Positions 15,840 to 23,801 of a stretch of 38,872 nucleotides of DNA are shown one piece after another. The stretch spans positions 1 to 38,872 of the forward strand of contig CASFQZ010000027.1 of NCBI GenBank assembly GCA_949296825.1, written 5' to 3'. The stretch is from an uncultured Eubacteriales bacterium. Lineage in GTDB: Bacteria > Bacillota > Clostridia > Oscillospirales > Acutalibacteraceae. Every line of letters starts with the position of its first letter. Position 1 is the stretch's first letter. The position numbers and the translations under genes are program-made. The notes under the pieces were generated by a model. It worked only from the letters and a program-made list of their open reading frames with translations. It searched no databases and was not told where the DNA came from.

Positions 15840-17188
15840 TCCATCCGAGCGATACCGTTCTGGTGCAGACGGAAAATGGACATAAATATGCCCGACAAAC
15901 CATTCACAAAGGCGATGTTGTGATCAAATATGGTTTTCCCATCGGCGAGGCGACCGAAGACATTCCCCGGGGGCAGCCGGTGCATACCCACAACCTGAGC
16001 TCCCGCCTTTCCGGCGCCAGAAACTATCTCTATACCCCCGATTTTACGCCTCTTGCCCCAGCGGAAAGGGTTCCGGTCTTTTCTGCCTACCGGCGCAAAA
16101 ACGGCAGCATCGGCATTCGCAATGAGCTCTGGATCTTGCCAACGGTGGCTTGCGTCAACGACACGGCGCGAGTGTTGGCAGAAAAAACCGGCGCCTTTGC
16201 CTTTTTACACCCCTACGGATGCAGTCAGCTGGGTGACGATCTGACCCGCACCGCCGAAACGCTCTGTGCGCTGGCACGGCATCCCAATGCCGGCGGCGTG
16301 CTGATTTTGGGTTTGGGCTGTGAAAACAATCGCCTTGCCGCTCTGCGGGAAAAACTATCCGATACCGACCCTGCGCGCGTTCGCTTTCTGAACTGCCAGG
16401 ATTGTGAAGACGAATTGCGGGACGGGGAAGCCATCCTGCGCGAGCTGCGACAGCTGCTTGTACAGGACAGGAGAGAACCGGTGCCGCTCTCCGCGCTGAA
16501 AATCGGCTTAAAATGCGGCGGCAGCGACGGTTTTTCCGGCATCACCGCCAATCCGCTCTGCGGCAGGATCACCGACCGGCTCGTGTCCCTGGGCGGCACG
16601 GCGGTTTTGAGTGAAGTGCCGGAAATGTTCGGCGCGGAGGAAATTCTGCTGAACCGCTGCGTCAGTGAAAAAATTTTTCAACAGGCGGCGGCGATGATCA
16701 ACCGCTGGAAAACCTATTTTCTGTCCCACGGACAGCCGGTCAGCGAAAATCCGTCGCCGGGCAACCGCGAGGGCGGCATAACCACATTAGAAGAAAAATC
16801 GCTGGGCTGCGTTCAGAAGGGCGGCAGCGCCCCTGTCACTGCAGTTCTAAACATCGGTGAAATCGCCCAATCGCCGGGACTGAATCTTCTGGACGGTCCG
16901 GGCAACGACCCGATCGCCGCAACCTCCCTAAGCGCGGCGGGCTGCCACCTGCTGCTGTTTACCACCGGCAGAGGCACGCCGCTGGGGGCGCCGGTCCCCA
17001 CCATAAAAATCGCTTCCAACACTGCCCTTGCCAAACGAAAAAGCAGCTGGATCGATTTTGACGCCCAAACCGGCAGCGCCGATATGCTTTGGCAGCTCCT
17101 TTTGCGGATCGCAGAGGGCGCGCAAACAAAAAATGAGCAAAATGGCTGTCGGCAGATCGCCATATTCAAGGACGGTGTGACCTTATGA
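15824..17188 (+). CDS. uxaA: Altronate dehydratase
   Basis: UxaA dehydrates D-altronate to 2-keto-3-deoxy-D-gluconate. The 454-residue protein has an N-terminal SAF domain (about 1-75, 'HKGDVVIKYGFPIGEATEDI') and the catalytic UxaA domain with 'GYRRKNGSIGIRN'-type start, 'HPYGCSQLG', 'LGLGCENN' and 'LKCGGSDGFSGITANP' (about 226-241), all family signatures. The iron-binding Cys residues are present. It is slightly shorter than E. coli UxaA. A GGGAGG ribosome site lies within the end of uxaB. The product would feed KDG kinase and KDPG aldolase, which are not in this window. Galactarate or other sugar-acid dehydratases of the family are less likely given uxaB beside it. Confidence 0.9.
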   Translation: MGLILIHPSDTVLVQTENGHKYARQTIHKGDVVIKYGFPIGEATEDIPRGQPVHTHNLSSRLSGARNYLYTPDFTPLAPAERVPVFSAYRRKNGSIGIRNELWILPTVACVNDTARVLAEKTGAFAFLHPYGCSQLGDDLTRTAETLCALARHPNAGGVLILGLGCENNRLAALREKLSDTDPARVRFLNCQDCEDELRDGEAILRELRQLLVQDRREPVPLSALKIGLKCGGSDGFSGITANPLCGRITDRLVSLGGTAVLSEVPEMFGAEEILLNRCVSEKIFQQAAAMINRWKTYFLSHGQPVSENPSPGNREGGITTLEEKSLGCVQKGGSAPVTAVLNIGEIAQSPGLNLLDGPGNDPIAATSLSAAGCHLLLFTTGRGTPLGAPVPTIKIASNTALAKRKSSWIDFDAQTGSADMLWQLLLRIAEGAQTKNEQNGCRQIAIFKDGVTL

Positions 17189-18057
17189 TTTTAGACGCTC
17201 ATGTTCATCTATGGGAAAAACAAAGCGGACAGGTCAACGGGAAACCGGTGTTATCCATCGGCAATGGCAAAAGCAATTTCGGCGGCGAAGTCCGGCAAAT
17301 GATGCCGCCCTATATGACCGACGGCAAAAACACCGCCGAGCGCCTGCTGGCAAACATGGACTATGCCGGCGTCAGCGGCGCGGTGATCACCCAGGAGCAA
17401 ATCGACGGCAATCAGGATGAATATTTGCTATCCTGCAAAAGAGCCTTTCCCCGGCGATTCAAAATCTGCTCGCTGTATGAAGAAAATAAGCCTTTCCGTA
17501 CCGCGGGTTTTGACGGAATCAAGCTCTGCGCCGCCCGCTTTTCCTCAAAGGATATGACCCTTCATGAGCCGGTCTTTCGACAAGCGGCGAAGGAAGGAAA
17601 ATTCATTTCCGTTGATCTGATGGACGGCGACCGGCAGACCGCCTCACTGCAGGAAATGATTACGCAGTTCCCCGACCTGCGCATTGCCATCGGACATTTC
17701 GGCATGGTCACGCGCCCCGGCTGGACGGAACAGATCAAGCTGGCTCGTTATCCAAATGTATTCATCGAAAGCGGCGGGATCACCTGGCTGTTTCATCGGG
17801 AATTTTATCCCTACCCCTCTGCCGTTCGGGCAATCCGTGAAGCAGCGGAGCTCTGCGGCATGGAAAAATTGATGTGGGGCAGCGATTATCCGCGCACCAT
17901 GGTTGAAATTACCTATAAAATGAGCTTCGATTTTCTTCTGAAAACGACGGAGCTGTCCGAAAAGGAAAAACAGGAATTTTTGTTCGAGAATGCCCGCGCC
18001 TTTTATCGTTTTGATGCGGTACAGCCCTGCGCGCCCATCGGACATATGCTGGATTGA
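17185..18057 (+). CDS. Amidohydrolase-family sugar lactonase (COG3618-type)
   Basis: A 290-residue TIM-barrel metal hydrolase. The metal site pattern is 'DAHVHLW' (His6, His8), 'IGHFG' (His171) and the catalytic Asp234 in 'LMWGSDYPR'. This pattern and length fit the COG3618 group, which includes L-fucono-, L-galactono- and L-rhamnono-lactonases, as well as dicarboxylate-lactone hydrolases. In this operon the natural substrate would be the lactone made by the 12283 gene, giving L-galactonate for the LgoD-like enzyme. Its ATG overlaps the uxaA stop (ATGA). A related decarboxylase-type amidohydrolase is possible but fits the context less well. Confidence 0.75.
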   Translation: MILDAHVHLWEKQSGQVNGKPVLSIGNGKSNFGGEVRQMMPPYMTDGKNTAERLLANMDYAGVSGAVITQEQIDGNQDEYLLSCKRAFPRRFKICSLYEENKPFRTAGFDGIKLCAARFSSKDMTLHEPVFRQAAKEGKFISVDLMDGDRQTASLQEMITQFPDLRIAIGHFGMVTRPGWTEQIKLARYPNVFIESGGITWLFHREFYPYPSAVRAIREAAELCGMEKLMWGSDYPRTMVEITYKMSFDFLLKTTELSEKEKQEFLFENARAFYRFDAVQPCAPIGHMLD

Positions 18058-18119
18058 TCTCGGAAAAGAAATCCATCCTCCTTTTCTTAGGCAAACTCTC
18101 GCGCCGCTTAAGAAAAAAA

Positions 18120-18150
18120 GCACCGAACCGCTCGCTCGGTGCTTTTTTCT
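18120..18150. terminator. Terminator of the catabolic operon
   Basis: GCACCGA (18120-18126) and TCGGTGC (18136-18142) form a perfect 7-base stem with a 9-base loop, followed by TTTTTTCTTT. A run of A precedes the left arm, so the structure can also stop the convergent small gene. Confidence 0.9.
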
Positions 18151-18166
18151 TTGGTAAATCCAATGC

Positions 18167-18391
18167 TCAACTGTATTTCGCCAGCAAGTTCATATAATCC
18201 GCTGCCAATTCTCTGACCTTGCGCTGACAGCGGATTTGAAAATACCGCACGATCCGACAAAAGAACTCCACATCCGTCGGGTCGGTAGAAATATCCGGAA
18301 TCACCACGACACCGTCATCCGTTTCAATGATAATGCCGTGAATATGAATTTTCTCCGTCCCGACATGGCGCCAGCCGTCGATTGATCGCAT
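18167..18391 (-). CDS. Small DUF6514-like protein
   Basis: A 74-residue protein with the core 'IHGIIIETDDGVVVIPDISTDPTDVEFF' split over a beta-rich first half and a helical second half. The 'I/VPDISTD' segment followed by a helix and a basic 'VRELAADYM' tail resembles the DUF6514 family of Clostridia, whose function is unknown. The ATG at 18391 has a GAGGAGGGAG ribosome site; longer frames cross the promoter and are rejected. It is a single-gene unit convergent with the catabolic operon. Confidence 0.65.
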   Translation of the reverse strand: MRSIDGWRHVGTEKIHIHGIIIETDDGVVVIPDISTDPTDVEFFCRIVRYFQIRCQRKVRELAADYMNLLAKYS

Positions 18392-18437
18392 TCTTCTCCC
18401 TCCTCTCCAGTGCTTCATATGTGTACTTTGCAGAGAT

Positions 18438-18466
18438 AATATAGCACGTTCAGAGGGCGTCGTCAA
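18438..18466 (-). promoter_or_regulatory. Promoter of the DUF6514-like gene
   Basis: On the minus strand TTGACG (18466-18461) and TATATT (18443-18438) are 17 bases apart, about 46 bases before the ATG. A strong vegetative-type promoter for so small a gene. Confidence 0.8.
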
Positions 18467-18478
18467 GACTTTTTGCAA

Positions 18479-18775
18479 AAAAAATTTAGTTTTTTTCGTG
18501 CCGAATCAACACGATGTGACAATAATAGGAAAAAATATAACTTTTTATACACAGAAAAAGGACAATTGTCTCCGTTTTACGCAGCAGCGATCTCCGTCAA
18601 ACCAAAAAAATCTGCTATGAAAACTGACTTAACGGAACAATTTCTCCGTTACTTTCTCTGTTTTCGCCGGTTGTCGGCTTTTTTTGTCCTCTGCGGCTTT
18701 TATCCGTCCGATTGACCACTTCGTTCACAGAAAAAAACCTGAGCTCCCCGCGAAAAAATACATTGTCGCATTTTC
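18479..18775. other. AT-rich intergenic region with hairpins
   Basis: No credible gene was seen in these 297 bases. They hold a perfect palindrome GACAATTGTC (18561-18570), three copies of CTCCGT (18570, 18592, 18644), a hairpin TAACGGA/TCCGTTA (18630-18636, 18645-18651), and a short GCCG/CGGC stem followed by seven T (18666-18685) on the plus strand. This could be a small RNA ending at about 18685 or only the 3' region beyond ppa; no convincing promoter was found. Confidence 0.35.
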
Positions 18776-19315
18776 TTATCTTTGGTCGACAAAAATCTTT
18801 TGGTAGTTGTCGATGGCCTCTTGAATGATGCGCACCGCATCCTCCCGACCGGCAGCCTCATCCACCACCGTTTCTTTCCCTTCCAAATCCTTATACACCG
18901 TAAAGAAATGGGTCATTTCCGAAAAAAGATGCGGCGGCAGCTCGCCAATGTCCCGGTACATGCTGTAAGTCGGGTCGCCAAAGGGGATGGCAATGATCTT
19001 ATCGTCATTTCTGCCGCTGTCAAGCATGGAGATCACGCCGATGGGATAGCTGCGGACGATGGTCAGCGGATGAATCGGCTCCGAGCAGAGCAGTAAAACA
19101 TCCAGCGGATCCATATCATCGCCGTAGGAACGGGGTATAAAACCGTAATTCGCCGGGTAATGGGTCGAGGTATACAGGATCCGATCCAGCTTCAACAGAC
19201 CCGTTTCCTTGTCCAGCTCATATTTATTTTTGCTCCCTTTCGGGATTTCCACCACCGCCAGAAAATCCTCCGGGGTGATATACTCCGGGTTCACATCATG
19301 CCAGATATTGGTCAT
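18776..19315 (-). CDS. ppa: Family I inorganic pyrophosphatase
   Basis: A cytoplasmic, Mg-dependent enzyme that splits pyrophosphate to phosphate. The 179-residue protein has the usual length and carries the family signature '[13 protein letters not shown]' (64-76) with the metal-binding Asp residues, plus '[13 protein letters not shown]' (23-35) and 'YPANYGFIP' (53-61). It lies 16 bases after hisIE on the same strand, so it is probably the last gene of the his transcript. HisG and HisE both release pyrophosphate, so its removal would pull the first steps forward; this link is an inference. The ribosome site is AAGGAAG. Confidence 0.95.
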   Translation of the reverse strand: MTNIWHDVNPEYITPEDFLAVVEIPKGSKNKYELDKETGLLKLDRILYTSTHYPANYGFIPRSYGDDMDPLDVLLLCSEPIHPLTIVRSYPIGVISMLDSGRNDDKIIAIPFGDPTYSMYRDIGELPPHLFSEMTHFFTVYKDLEGKETVVDEAAGREDAVRIIQEAIDNYQKIFVDQR

Positions 19316-19331
19316 GAAAATCGCTTCCTTA

Positions 19332-19976
19332 TCAGGTCATTTTTTCCTGTTTGACTTTATGGTCAATCACATGGCGGGATGCCAGCTCTTTTTTAATATC
19401 CTCCAGGCTGATCCCCGCTTCAATCATCAGGACCATCACATGATACGCCAAATCGGCGATCTCGTAGATGGTCTCTTTTTTATCCTGCGCTTTGGCGGCA
19501 ATGATCACTTCGGTGCTCTCTTCGCCAACCTTTTTCAAAATTTTATCCAGCCCTTTTTCGAACAGATAGGTTGTATAGGAGCCATCCTTTGGATTTTCTT
19601 TTCTGCCGCGCAGCAGCTCCATCAAGCCTTCATAGGAAAAGGAGGGGTTTTCTCCCTCGTAAACCGGCTGAAAGAAACAGGACTGTGCGCCGGTATGACA
19701 GGCGGGACCGTCTTTTTTGACCCGCACCAAAAGTGCATCCTTATCGCAATCTGCCGTTATGGAAACGATATGCTGCACATTGCCCGAGGTCTCGCCCTTG
19801 CGCCACAGGCATTGACGGGAGCGCGACCAAAAGCAGGTGCGCCCCTCCTTGATCGAAATGGCAAGGCTTTCACGATTCATATATGCCAACGTCAACACCT
19901 GATCGGTCTCATCGTCGGTCACAATGGCGGGAATCAGTCCCTTTTGATCAAATTTCAGTTCATCAATGGAAAGCAT
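19332..19976 (-). CDS. hisIE: Bifunctional phosphoribosyl-AMP cyclohydrolase / phosphoribosyl-ATP pyrophosphatase
   Basis: The enzyme carries out steps 2 and 3 of histidine synthesis. The HisI domain (about 1-112) has '[20 protein letters not shown]' in shorter conserved blocks, the metal-binding Asp/Cys region '[13 protein letters not shown]', and 'GPACHTG'. The HisE domain follows (about 118-205: '[19 protein letters not shown]', '[13 protein letters not shown]'), with the acidic metal residues. The start at 19976 has a perfect AAAGGAG site; the longer frame would read into hisF. Fusion of the two domains is common. Confidence 0.95.
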   Translation of the reverse strand: MLSIDELKFDQKGLIPAIVTDDETDQVLTLAYMNRESLAISIKEGRTCFWSRSRQCLWRKGETSGNVQHIVSITADCDKDALLVRVKKDGPACHTGAQSCFFQPVYEGENPSFSYEGLMELLRGRKENPKDGSYTTYLFEKGLDKILKKVGEESTEVIIAAKAQDKKETIYEIADLAYHVMVLMIEAGISLEDIKKELASRHVIDHKVKQEKMT

Positions 19977-19993
19977 GAAAGATCTCCTTTCTC

Positions 19994-20752
19994 TTACAGG
20001 CGCACATGGATTCCAGCGTCGCGCAGCGCCAGCTTCAAATCGCGGATGCACACCTCTCCGAAATGAAAAATAGAGGCGGCAAGCCCGGCGTCAATCCGCG
20101 GCAGCCTTTGGAACAGCGTGATAAAATCTTCGATGCAGCCCGCACCGCCAGAGGCAATCACAGGGACATCCACCGCCTGCTGCACCGCATCCAGCATCGG
20201 CAAATCAAAGCCGTTTTTGACGCCGTCGGTGTCAATGCTGTTCAGCACCACCTCGCCCGCACCGTTTCCGACACAACGGCGAATCCACTCCACCGCCTCC
20301 ATGCCGGTATTTTCTCTGCCGCCCTTGGCAAAAACCGTGTATTGCCCATCCACACGCTTCACGTCCGCCGAAATAACGACGCACTGATCACCGTAACGCT
20401 TGGCGGCCTGTTCGATCAGCGAGGGATTGGATATTGCGCCGGAATTAACGCTGACCTTGTCCGCGCCGCATTTAAGCACTCGGTCAAAATCCTCCAGCGT
20501 ATGAATCCCGCCGCCGACGGTCAGCGGGATGAAGACCGTCTCTGCGGTTCTGGTCAAAATATCGGTGAACAGCTTTCTGCCCTCCGCCGAGGCGGTGATA
20601 TCATAAAAAACCAGCTCGTCCGCACCGGCGCCGCTGTAGTAAGACGCCAACGCCACCGGGTCGTTGACATCGCCAAGCCCCTCAAAATTCACGCCCTTAA
20701 CGACCCTGCCGTCCTTAACATCCAGACAGGGTATGATGCGGTTGGTGATCAT
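19994..20752 (-). CDS. hisF: Imidazole glycerol phosphate synthase, cyclase subunit
   Basis: HisF takes ammonia from HisH and converts PRFAR to IGP and AICAR. The 252-residue TIM barrel has the expected length, opens with '[16 protein letters not shown]' (catalytic Asp11 region) and carries 'VSVNSGAI' and the second catalytic Asp in '[13 protein letters not shown]'. The ATG overlaps the hisA stop (ATGA), with GAGGAG upstream. Confidence 0.97.
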   Translation of the reverse strand: MITNRIIPCLDVKDGRVVKGVNFEGLGDVNDPVALASYYSGAGADELVFYDITASAEGRKLFTDILTRTAETVFIPLTVGGGIHTLEDFDRVLKCGADKVSVNSGAISNPSLIEQAAKRYGDQCVVISADVKRVDGQYTVFAKGGRENTGMEAVEWIRRCVGNGAGEVVLNSIDTDGVKNGFDLPMLDAVQQAVDVPVIASGGAGCIEDFITLFQRLPRIDAGLAASIFHFGEVCIRDLKLALRDAGIHVRL

Positions 20753-21474
20753 GCCGTTTCTCCTCCGAATCGCCGAATCGCTTCGGCAAGATCAATTTTT
20801 CCGGTATAAAGCGCTTTTCCGAGAATGGCGCCGTACAAATTCATCTTCCGCAGCGTTTGCAGCTCATCTATCGCTGACACACCACCGGAAGCGACAAGTT
20901 TCATCGAAAAACGAGACGAAAGCTCGCGGTACAGCTGCGTATTTGCTCCGGAAAGCAGCCCGTCGCGGGAAATATCGGTACAGATCACCGTATCTACGCC
21001 CATCCGCTGCAATCTTTCAAAAAACGCAAAACAGGACCAATCGGCAGTCTCCATCCACCCTTTGATGGCGACTTTGCCGTCCTTAATATCTACGCCAACG
21101 GCGATTTTTTCTCCGTAGCGGGAAAGCATTTCCTCCAAAAAAGCGGGATTGTTCACCGCCGCCGTGCCGAGAATCACCCGAAACACGCCCAATTCCAGAT
21201 ATTTTTCCACCGTTGCCCGATCTCGAATACCGCCGCCAATCTCCACGTGAAGCGCCGTGTTTTCCGTCACGGCTTTTACCGTGGAAAAATTCGGCGTGCC
21301 GCCGTCCCGCGCGCCTTCCAGATCAACCATATGCAGATACCGCGCACCGGAGGACTGAAAGCGTTTTGCGACCTGCAGCGCATCGGCGTCATAGACGGTC
21401 ATCTGCCGATAATCACCCTTGACCAGCCGCACTGCCTGCCCGCCGATCAGGTCAATGGCAGGGAATAAAATCAT
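20749..21474 (-). CDS. hisA: ProFAR isomerase
   Basis: HisA opens the ribose ring of ProFAR to give PRFAR. The 241-residue TIM barrel starts with '[19 protein letters not shown]' (catalytic Asp8) and has the second Asp in '[13 protein letters not shown]'. Length and motifs are typical; '[10 protein letters not shown]' binds the phosphate. Its ATG overlaps the hisH stop. The ribosome site is GGGGAGG. Confidence 0.97.
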   Translation of the reverse strand: MILFPAIDLIGGQAVRLVKGDYRQMTVYDADALQVAKRFQSSGARYLHMVDLEGARDGGTPNFSTVKAVTENTALHVEIGGGIRDRATVEKYLELGVFRVILGTAAVNNPAFLEEMLSRYGEKIAVGVDIKDGKVAIKGWMETADWSCFAFFERLQRMGVDTVICTDISRDGLLSGANTQLYRELSSRFSMKLVASGGVSAIDELQTLRKMNLYGAILGKALYTGKIDLAEAIRRFGGETA

Positions 21475-22115
21475 TTTTTTTCCTCCCCCCTCAGCGCAAC
21501 AAAGCTGCGCAGGATCGCAAGTCCCGTATCGCCGCTTTTTTCCGGATGGAACTGTACGCCGTATACATTCCGATTCTGCACCGCAGCGGTCAGCTCCGCA
21601 CCGTATTCCGTGGTAGCGATCACGGCGCTGTCACAATCGGCGGCGTAATAAGAATGCACAAAATAAACAAAGTCCTTTTCCCGAAGCGAGGAAAAAATCG
21701 GAGCGCGATTTTTTTCCCGCGGGAAATGCAGCTCGTTCCAGCCAATGTGCGGGATTTTCAATGCGGGGGGAATCACATCCCGAATCGGGCGCACGGCACC
21801 GGAAATCAGTCCCAATCCGCGATGCTCCCCGTATTCATAGCTTTTTTCCAGCAGCAGCTGCATCCCAAGGCAAATACCCAGCAAGGGCTTGCCGTCTGCC
21901 GCTTCCCGGCAAATAACTTCATCCAGTCCGGCGCTGCGCAGCTTTTGTGCCGCGTCTGCAAAGGCGCCCACGCCGGGCAATATCATCCGTTCACAGCCGG
22001 CAATCACAGAAGGATTGGATGTCACGACCGCTTCGGCGCCGATGGCGGCAAGGGAACTTTTCAGCGAAAATAAATTCCCAACGCCATAATCGATGATCGC
22101 AGTTTGGTTCTTCAC
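21471..22115 (-). CDS. hisH: Imidazole glycerol phosphate synthase, glutaminase subunit
   Basis: HisH supplies ammonia from glutamine to HisF. The 214-residue class I glutamine amidotransferase has the nucleophile Cys in 'LLGICLGMQLL' (about residue 82) and the His-Glu pair in 'GVQFHPEKSG' (about 192-201). 'DYGVGNLFSL' opens the domain. The start is GTG with an AGGAAAGAG site. The expected pairing with hisF is present two genes on. Confidence 0.96.
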   Translation of the reverse strand: MKNQTAIIDYGVGNLFSLKSSLAAIGAEAVVTSNPSVIAGCERMILPGVGAFADAAQKLRSAGLDEVICREAADGKPLLGICLGMQLLLEKSYEYGEHRGLGLISGAVRPIRDVIPPALKIPHIGWNELHFPREKNRAPIFSSLREKDFVYFVHSYYAADCDSAVIATTEYGAELTAAVQNRNVYGVQFHPEKSGDTGLAILRSFVALRGEEKK

Positions 22116-22136
22116 GACCGCTCTTCCTTTCCTGTT

Positions 22137-22724
22137 TTACAGAATGCCCTTCGTGGATGGAATCTCGTTGGCAGCGTCCGGATCGACACGAACCGCTTCA
22201 CGTAAAACCCTTGCAAAGGCTTTGAACGCCCCCTCAATGATATGGTGACTGTTTTCGCCATCCAGCTGCTTCAGATGCAGCGACAGCTCTGCGCTGCGCA
22301 CAAAGGCTTCAAAAAATTCCTTCGTCAGCTCCGTATCAAAATCGCCGACCTTTTGCGCCGGAATTGCCAAATCATACCTCAGACAGCTTCTGCCCGAAAC
22401 ATCCGCCGCGCAGAGAAGCAGCGCCTCGTCCATCGGCAGGATTGCGTGGGCATAACGGCAAATACCGCGCCGCTCGCCCAGCGCCTCTTTAAATGCCCTG
22501 CCGAGACAAATACCGATGTCCTCCACAGAATGATGACTGTCCACCGCAGTATCGCCGACACAGCGGACGGTCAGGTCAAAACGCCCGTGGCGGGCAAACA
22601 GGGTCAGCATATGATCCAGAAATCCGACGCCGGTCCGGATCTCGCTTTTGCCGCTCCCTTCCAGCGTCAGGGACAGGGAAATCTCAGTTTCCGCAGTTTT
22701 TCTTTGGATGTCGGCTTTTCGCAT
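22137..22724 (-). CDS. hisB: Imidazoleglycerol-phosphate dehydratase
   Basis: This is the dehydratase only, without the N-terminal phosphatase of enterobacterial HisB. The 195-residue protein has two half-domains with the metal-binding His motifs 'GVGFLDHML', 'DSHHSVEDIG' and 'ENSHHIIEGAFKA'. Start: the ATG at 22724 is preferred since GGAG lies 10 bases before it; the GTG at 22733, which overlaps the hisC stop, has the same GGAG only one base away. Products differ by three residues. Confidence 0.95.
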   Translation of the reverse strand: MRKADIQRKTAETEISLSLTLEGSGKSEIRTGVGFLDHMLTLFARHGRFDLTVRCVGDTAVDSHHSVEDIGICLGRAFKEALGERRGICRYAHAILPMDEALLLCAADVSGRSCLRYDLAIPAQKVGDFDTELTKEFFEAFVRSAELSLHLKQLDGENSHHIIEGAFKAFARVLREAVRVDPDAANEIPSTKGIL

Positions 22725-22729
22725 TGTAT

Positions 22730-23791
22730 TCACTCTCCGTTGTTAATGATCCCTTGACAGGCGGTCAGCAGCGCCTGCATCTGCTCCGGCGTGCCGACGG
22801 TAATGCGCACAAAGTCGCGAATTCGCTCTTTCTCAAAATGGCGCACCAGAATTCCTCTTTCCTTCAGCGCCTCATATAATGCTTTGCCTCCGATTCCCGG
22901 GTGGCGGGCAAACAGGAAATTTGCCCGGGAATCCGTAACGGAAAAGCCCATTTCCCGCAGCGCGGTTTTACTTTTCTCCCGCGCCTCTATAACCTTTTCG
23001 ATACAATCTTCGTAATACGCGCGGCTCTCGACTGCTTCTTCCGCCGCCGCCATGGACAGCCGGTTGATGTTATATGGATTGGTGGTATTTTTGATCCGGT
23101 TCAAATCGCGAATCAGCTCCCGGTCGCCGATGCCGAAGCCGATGCGAGCGCCCGCCAATGCACGGCTTTTGGAAAAAGTGGAAACCACCAGAAGGTTCGG
23201 ATACCGTCTGGTCAGCGGAATGGCACTTTGCGCGCCGAAATCCACATACGCCTCGTCAATCACGACAATATGCTCCGGATTGGAGCGGACCACGGCTTCG
23301 ATCTCATCAAGAGAAAGCGTCAGTCCGGTGGGCGCATTGGGATTGGCGATTACCACCATTTGATCACAGGAAAGATAATCCGCCGGGTCAATGGAAAAAT
23401 CCTGCCGCAGGGGCTTGACGGTTATGGGCAGATCATGCAAAGCGGCAAAGACCGGATAAAAACCGTAGGTAATATCCGCAAAGCGCACGCCGTCGGCGCC
23501 GTATGCCCAAAAAGCGAAATTCAAAACCTCATCGGAGCCGTTGCCGACAAAAACCTCGTCCGGAGCGACCTTGTACCGCACCGCCAGTTTTTCCCGCAGC
23601 ACACGGCAGGTCGGGTCGGAATAGAGCCGCAACCCTTCGATTTCGCCCCGCCCCAGCCGCTCGGAAACAGCAGGCGCGGGAGGATAGGGAAATTCATTGG
23701 TATTCAGTTTAATATACTGCATGTCCTGCGGCTGCTCGCCGGGTACATATTCCTCCAACTGCCCGAGACGGGCATCCATCCAGCGGCTCAT
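22730..23791 (-). CDS. hisC: Histidinol-phosphate aminotransferase
   Basis: A PLP-dependent class II-type aminotransferase making histidinol phosphate. The 353-residue protein has 'LNTNEFPYPP' (N-terminal signature), 'GNGSDEVLNFAFWA', 'NPNAPTGLTLS', 'VIDEAYVDFG' and the PLP Lys in 'STFSKSRALAGARIGFG' (Lys in SKS). The start at 23791 has an AAGGAGTATGCT site 10 bases after the hisD stop; the longer frame overlaps hisD. Confidence 0.96.
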   Translation of the reverse strand: MSRWMDARLGQLEEYVPGEQPQDMQYIKLNTNEFPYPPAPAVSERLGRGEIEGLRLYSDPTCRVLREKLAVRYKVAPDEVFVGNGSDEVLNFAFWAYGADGVRFADITYGFYPVFAALHDLPITVKPLRQDFSIDPADYLSCDQMVVIANPNAPTGLTLSLDEIEAVVRSNPEHIVVIDEAYVDFGAQSAIPLTRRYPNLLVVSTFSKSRALAGARIGFGIGDRELIRDLNRIKNTTNPYNINRLSMAAAEEAVESRAYYEDCIEKVIEAREKSKTALREMGFSVTDSRANFLFARHPGIGGKALYEALKERGILVRHFEKERIRDFVRITVGTPEQMQALLTACQGIINNGE

Positions 23792-23801
23792 AGCATACTC
23801 C

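Noticed and set aside
17185..18057. Amidohydrolase as the missing histidinol-phosphate phosphatase
   Set aside because: It has a COG3618-type HxH/His/Asp pattern rather than PHP-domain motifs and belongs to the plus-strand catabolic operon.
18473..18715. 80-codon plus-strand frame in the ppa/DUF6514 gap
   Set aside because: No ribosome site, low-complexity Phe/Ser/Lys content and overlap with hairpins.
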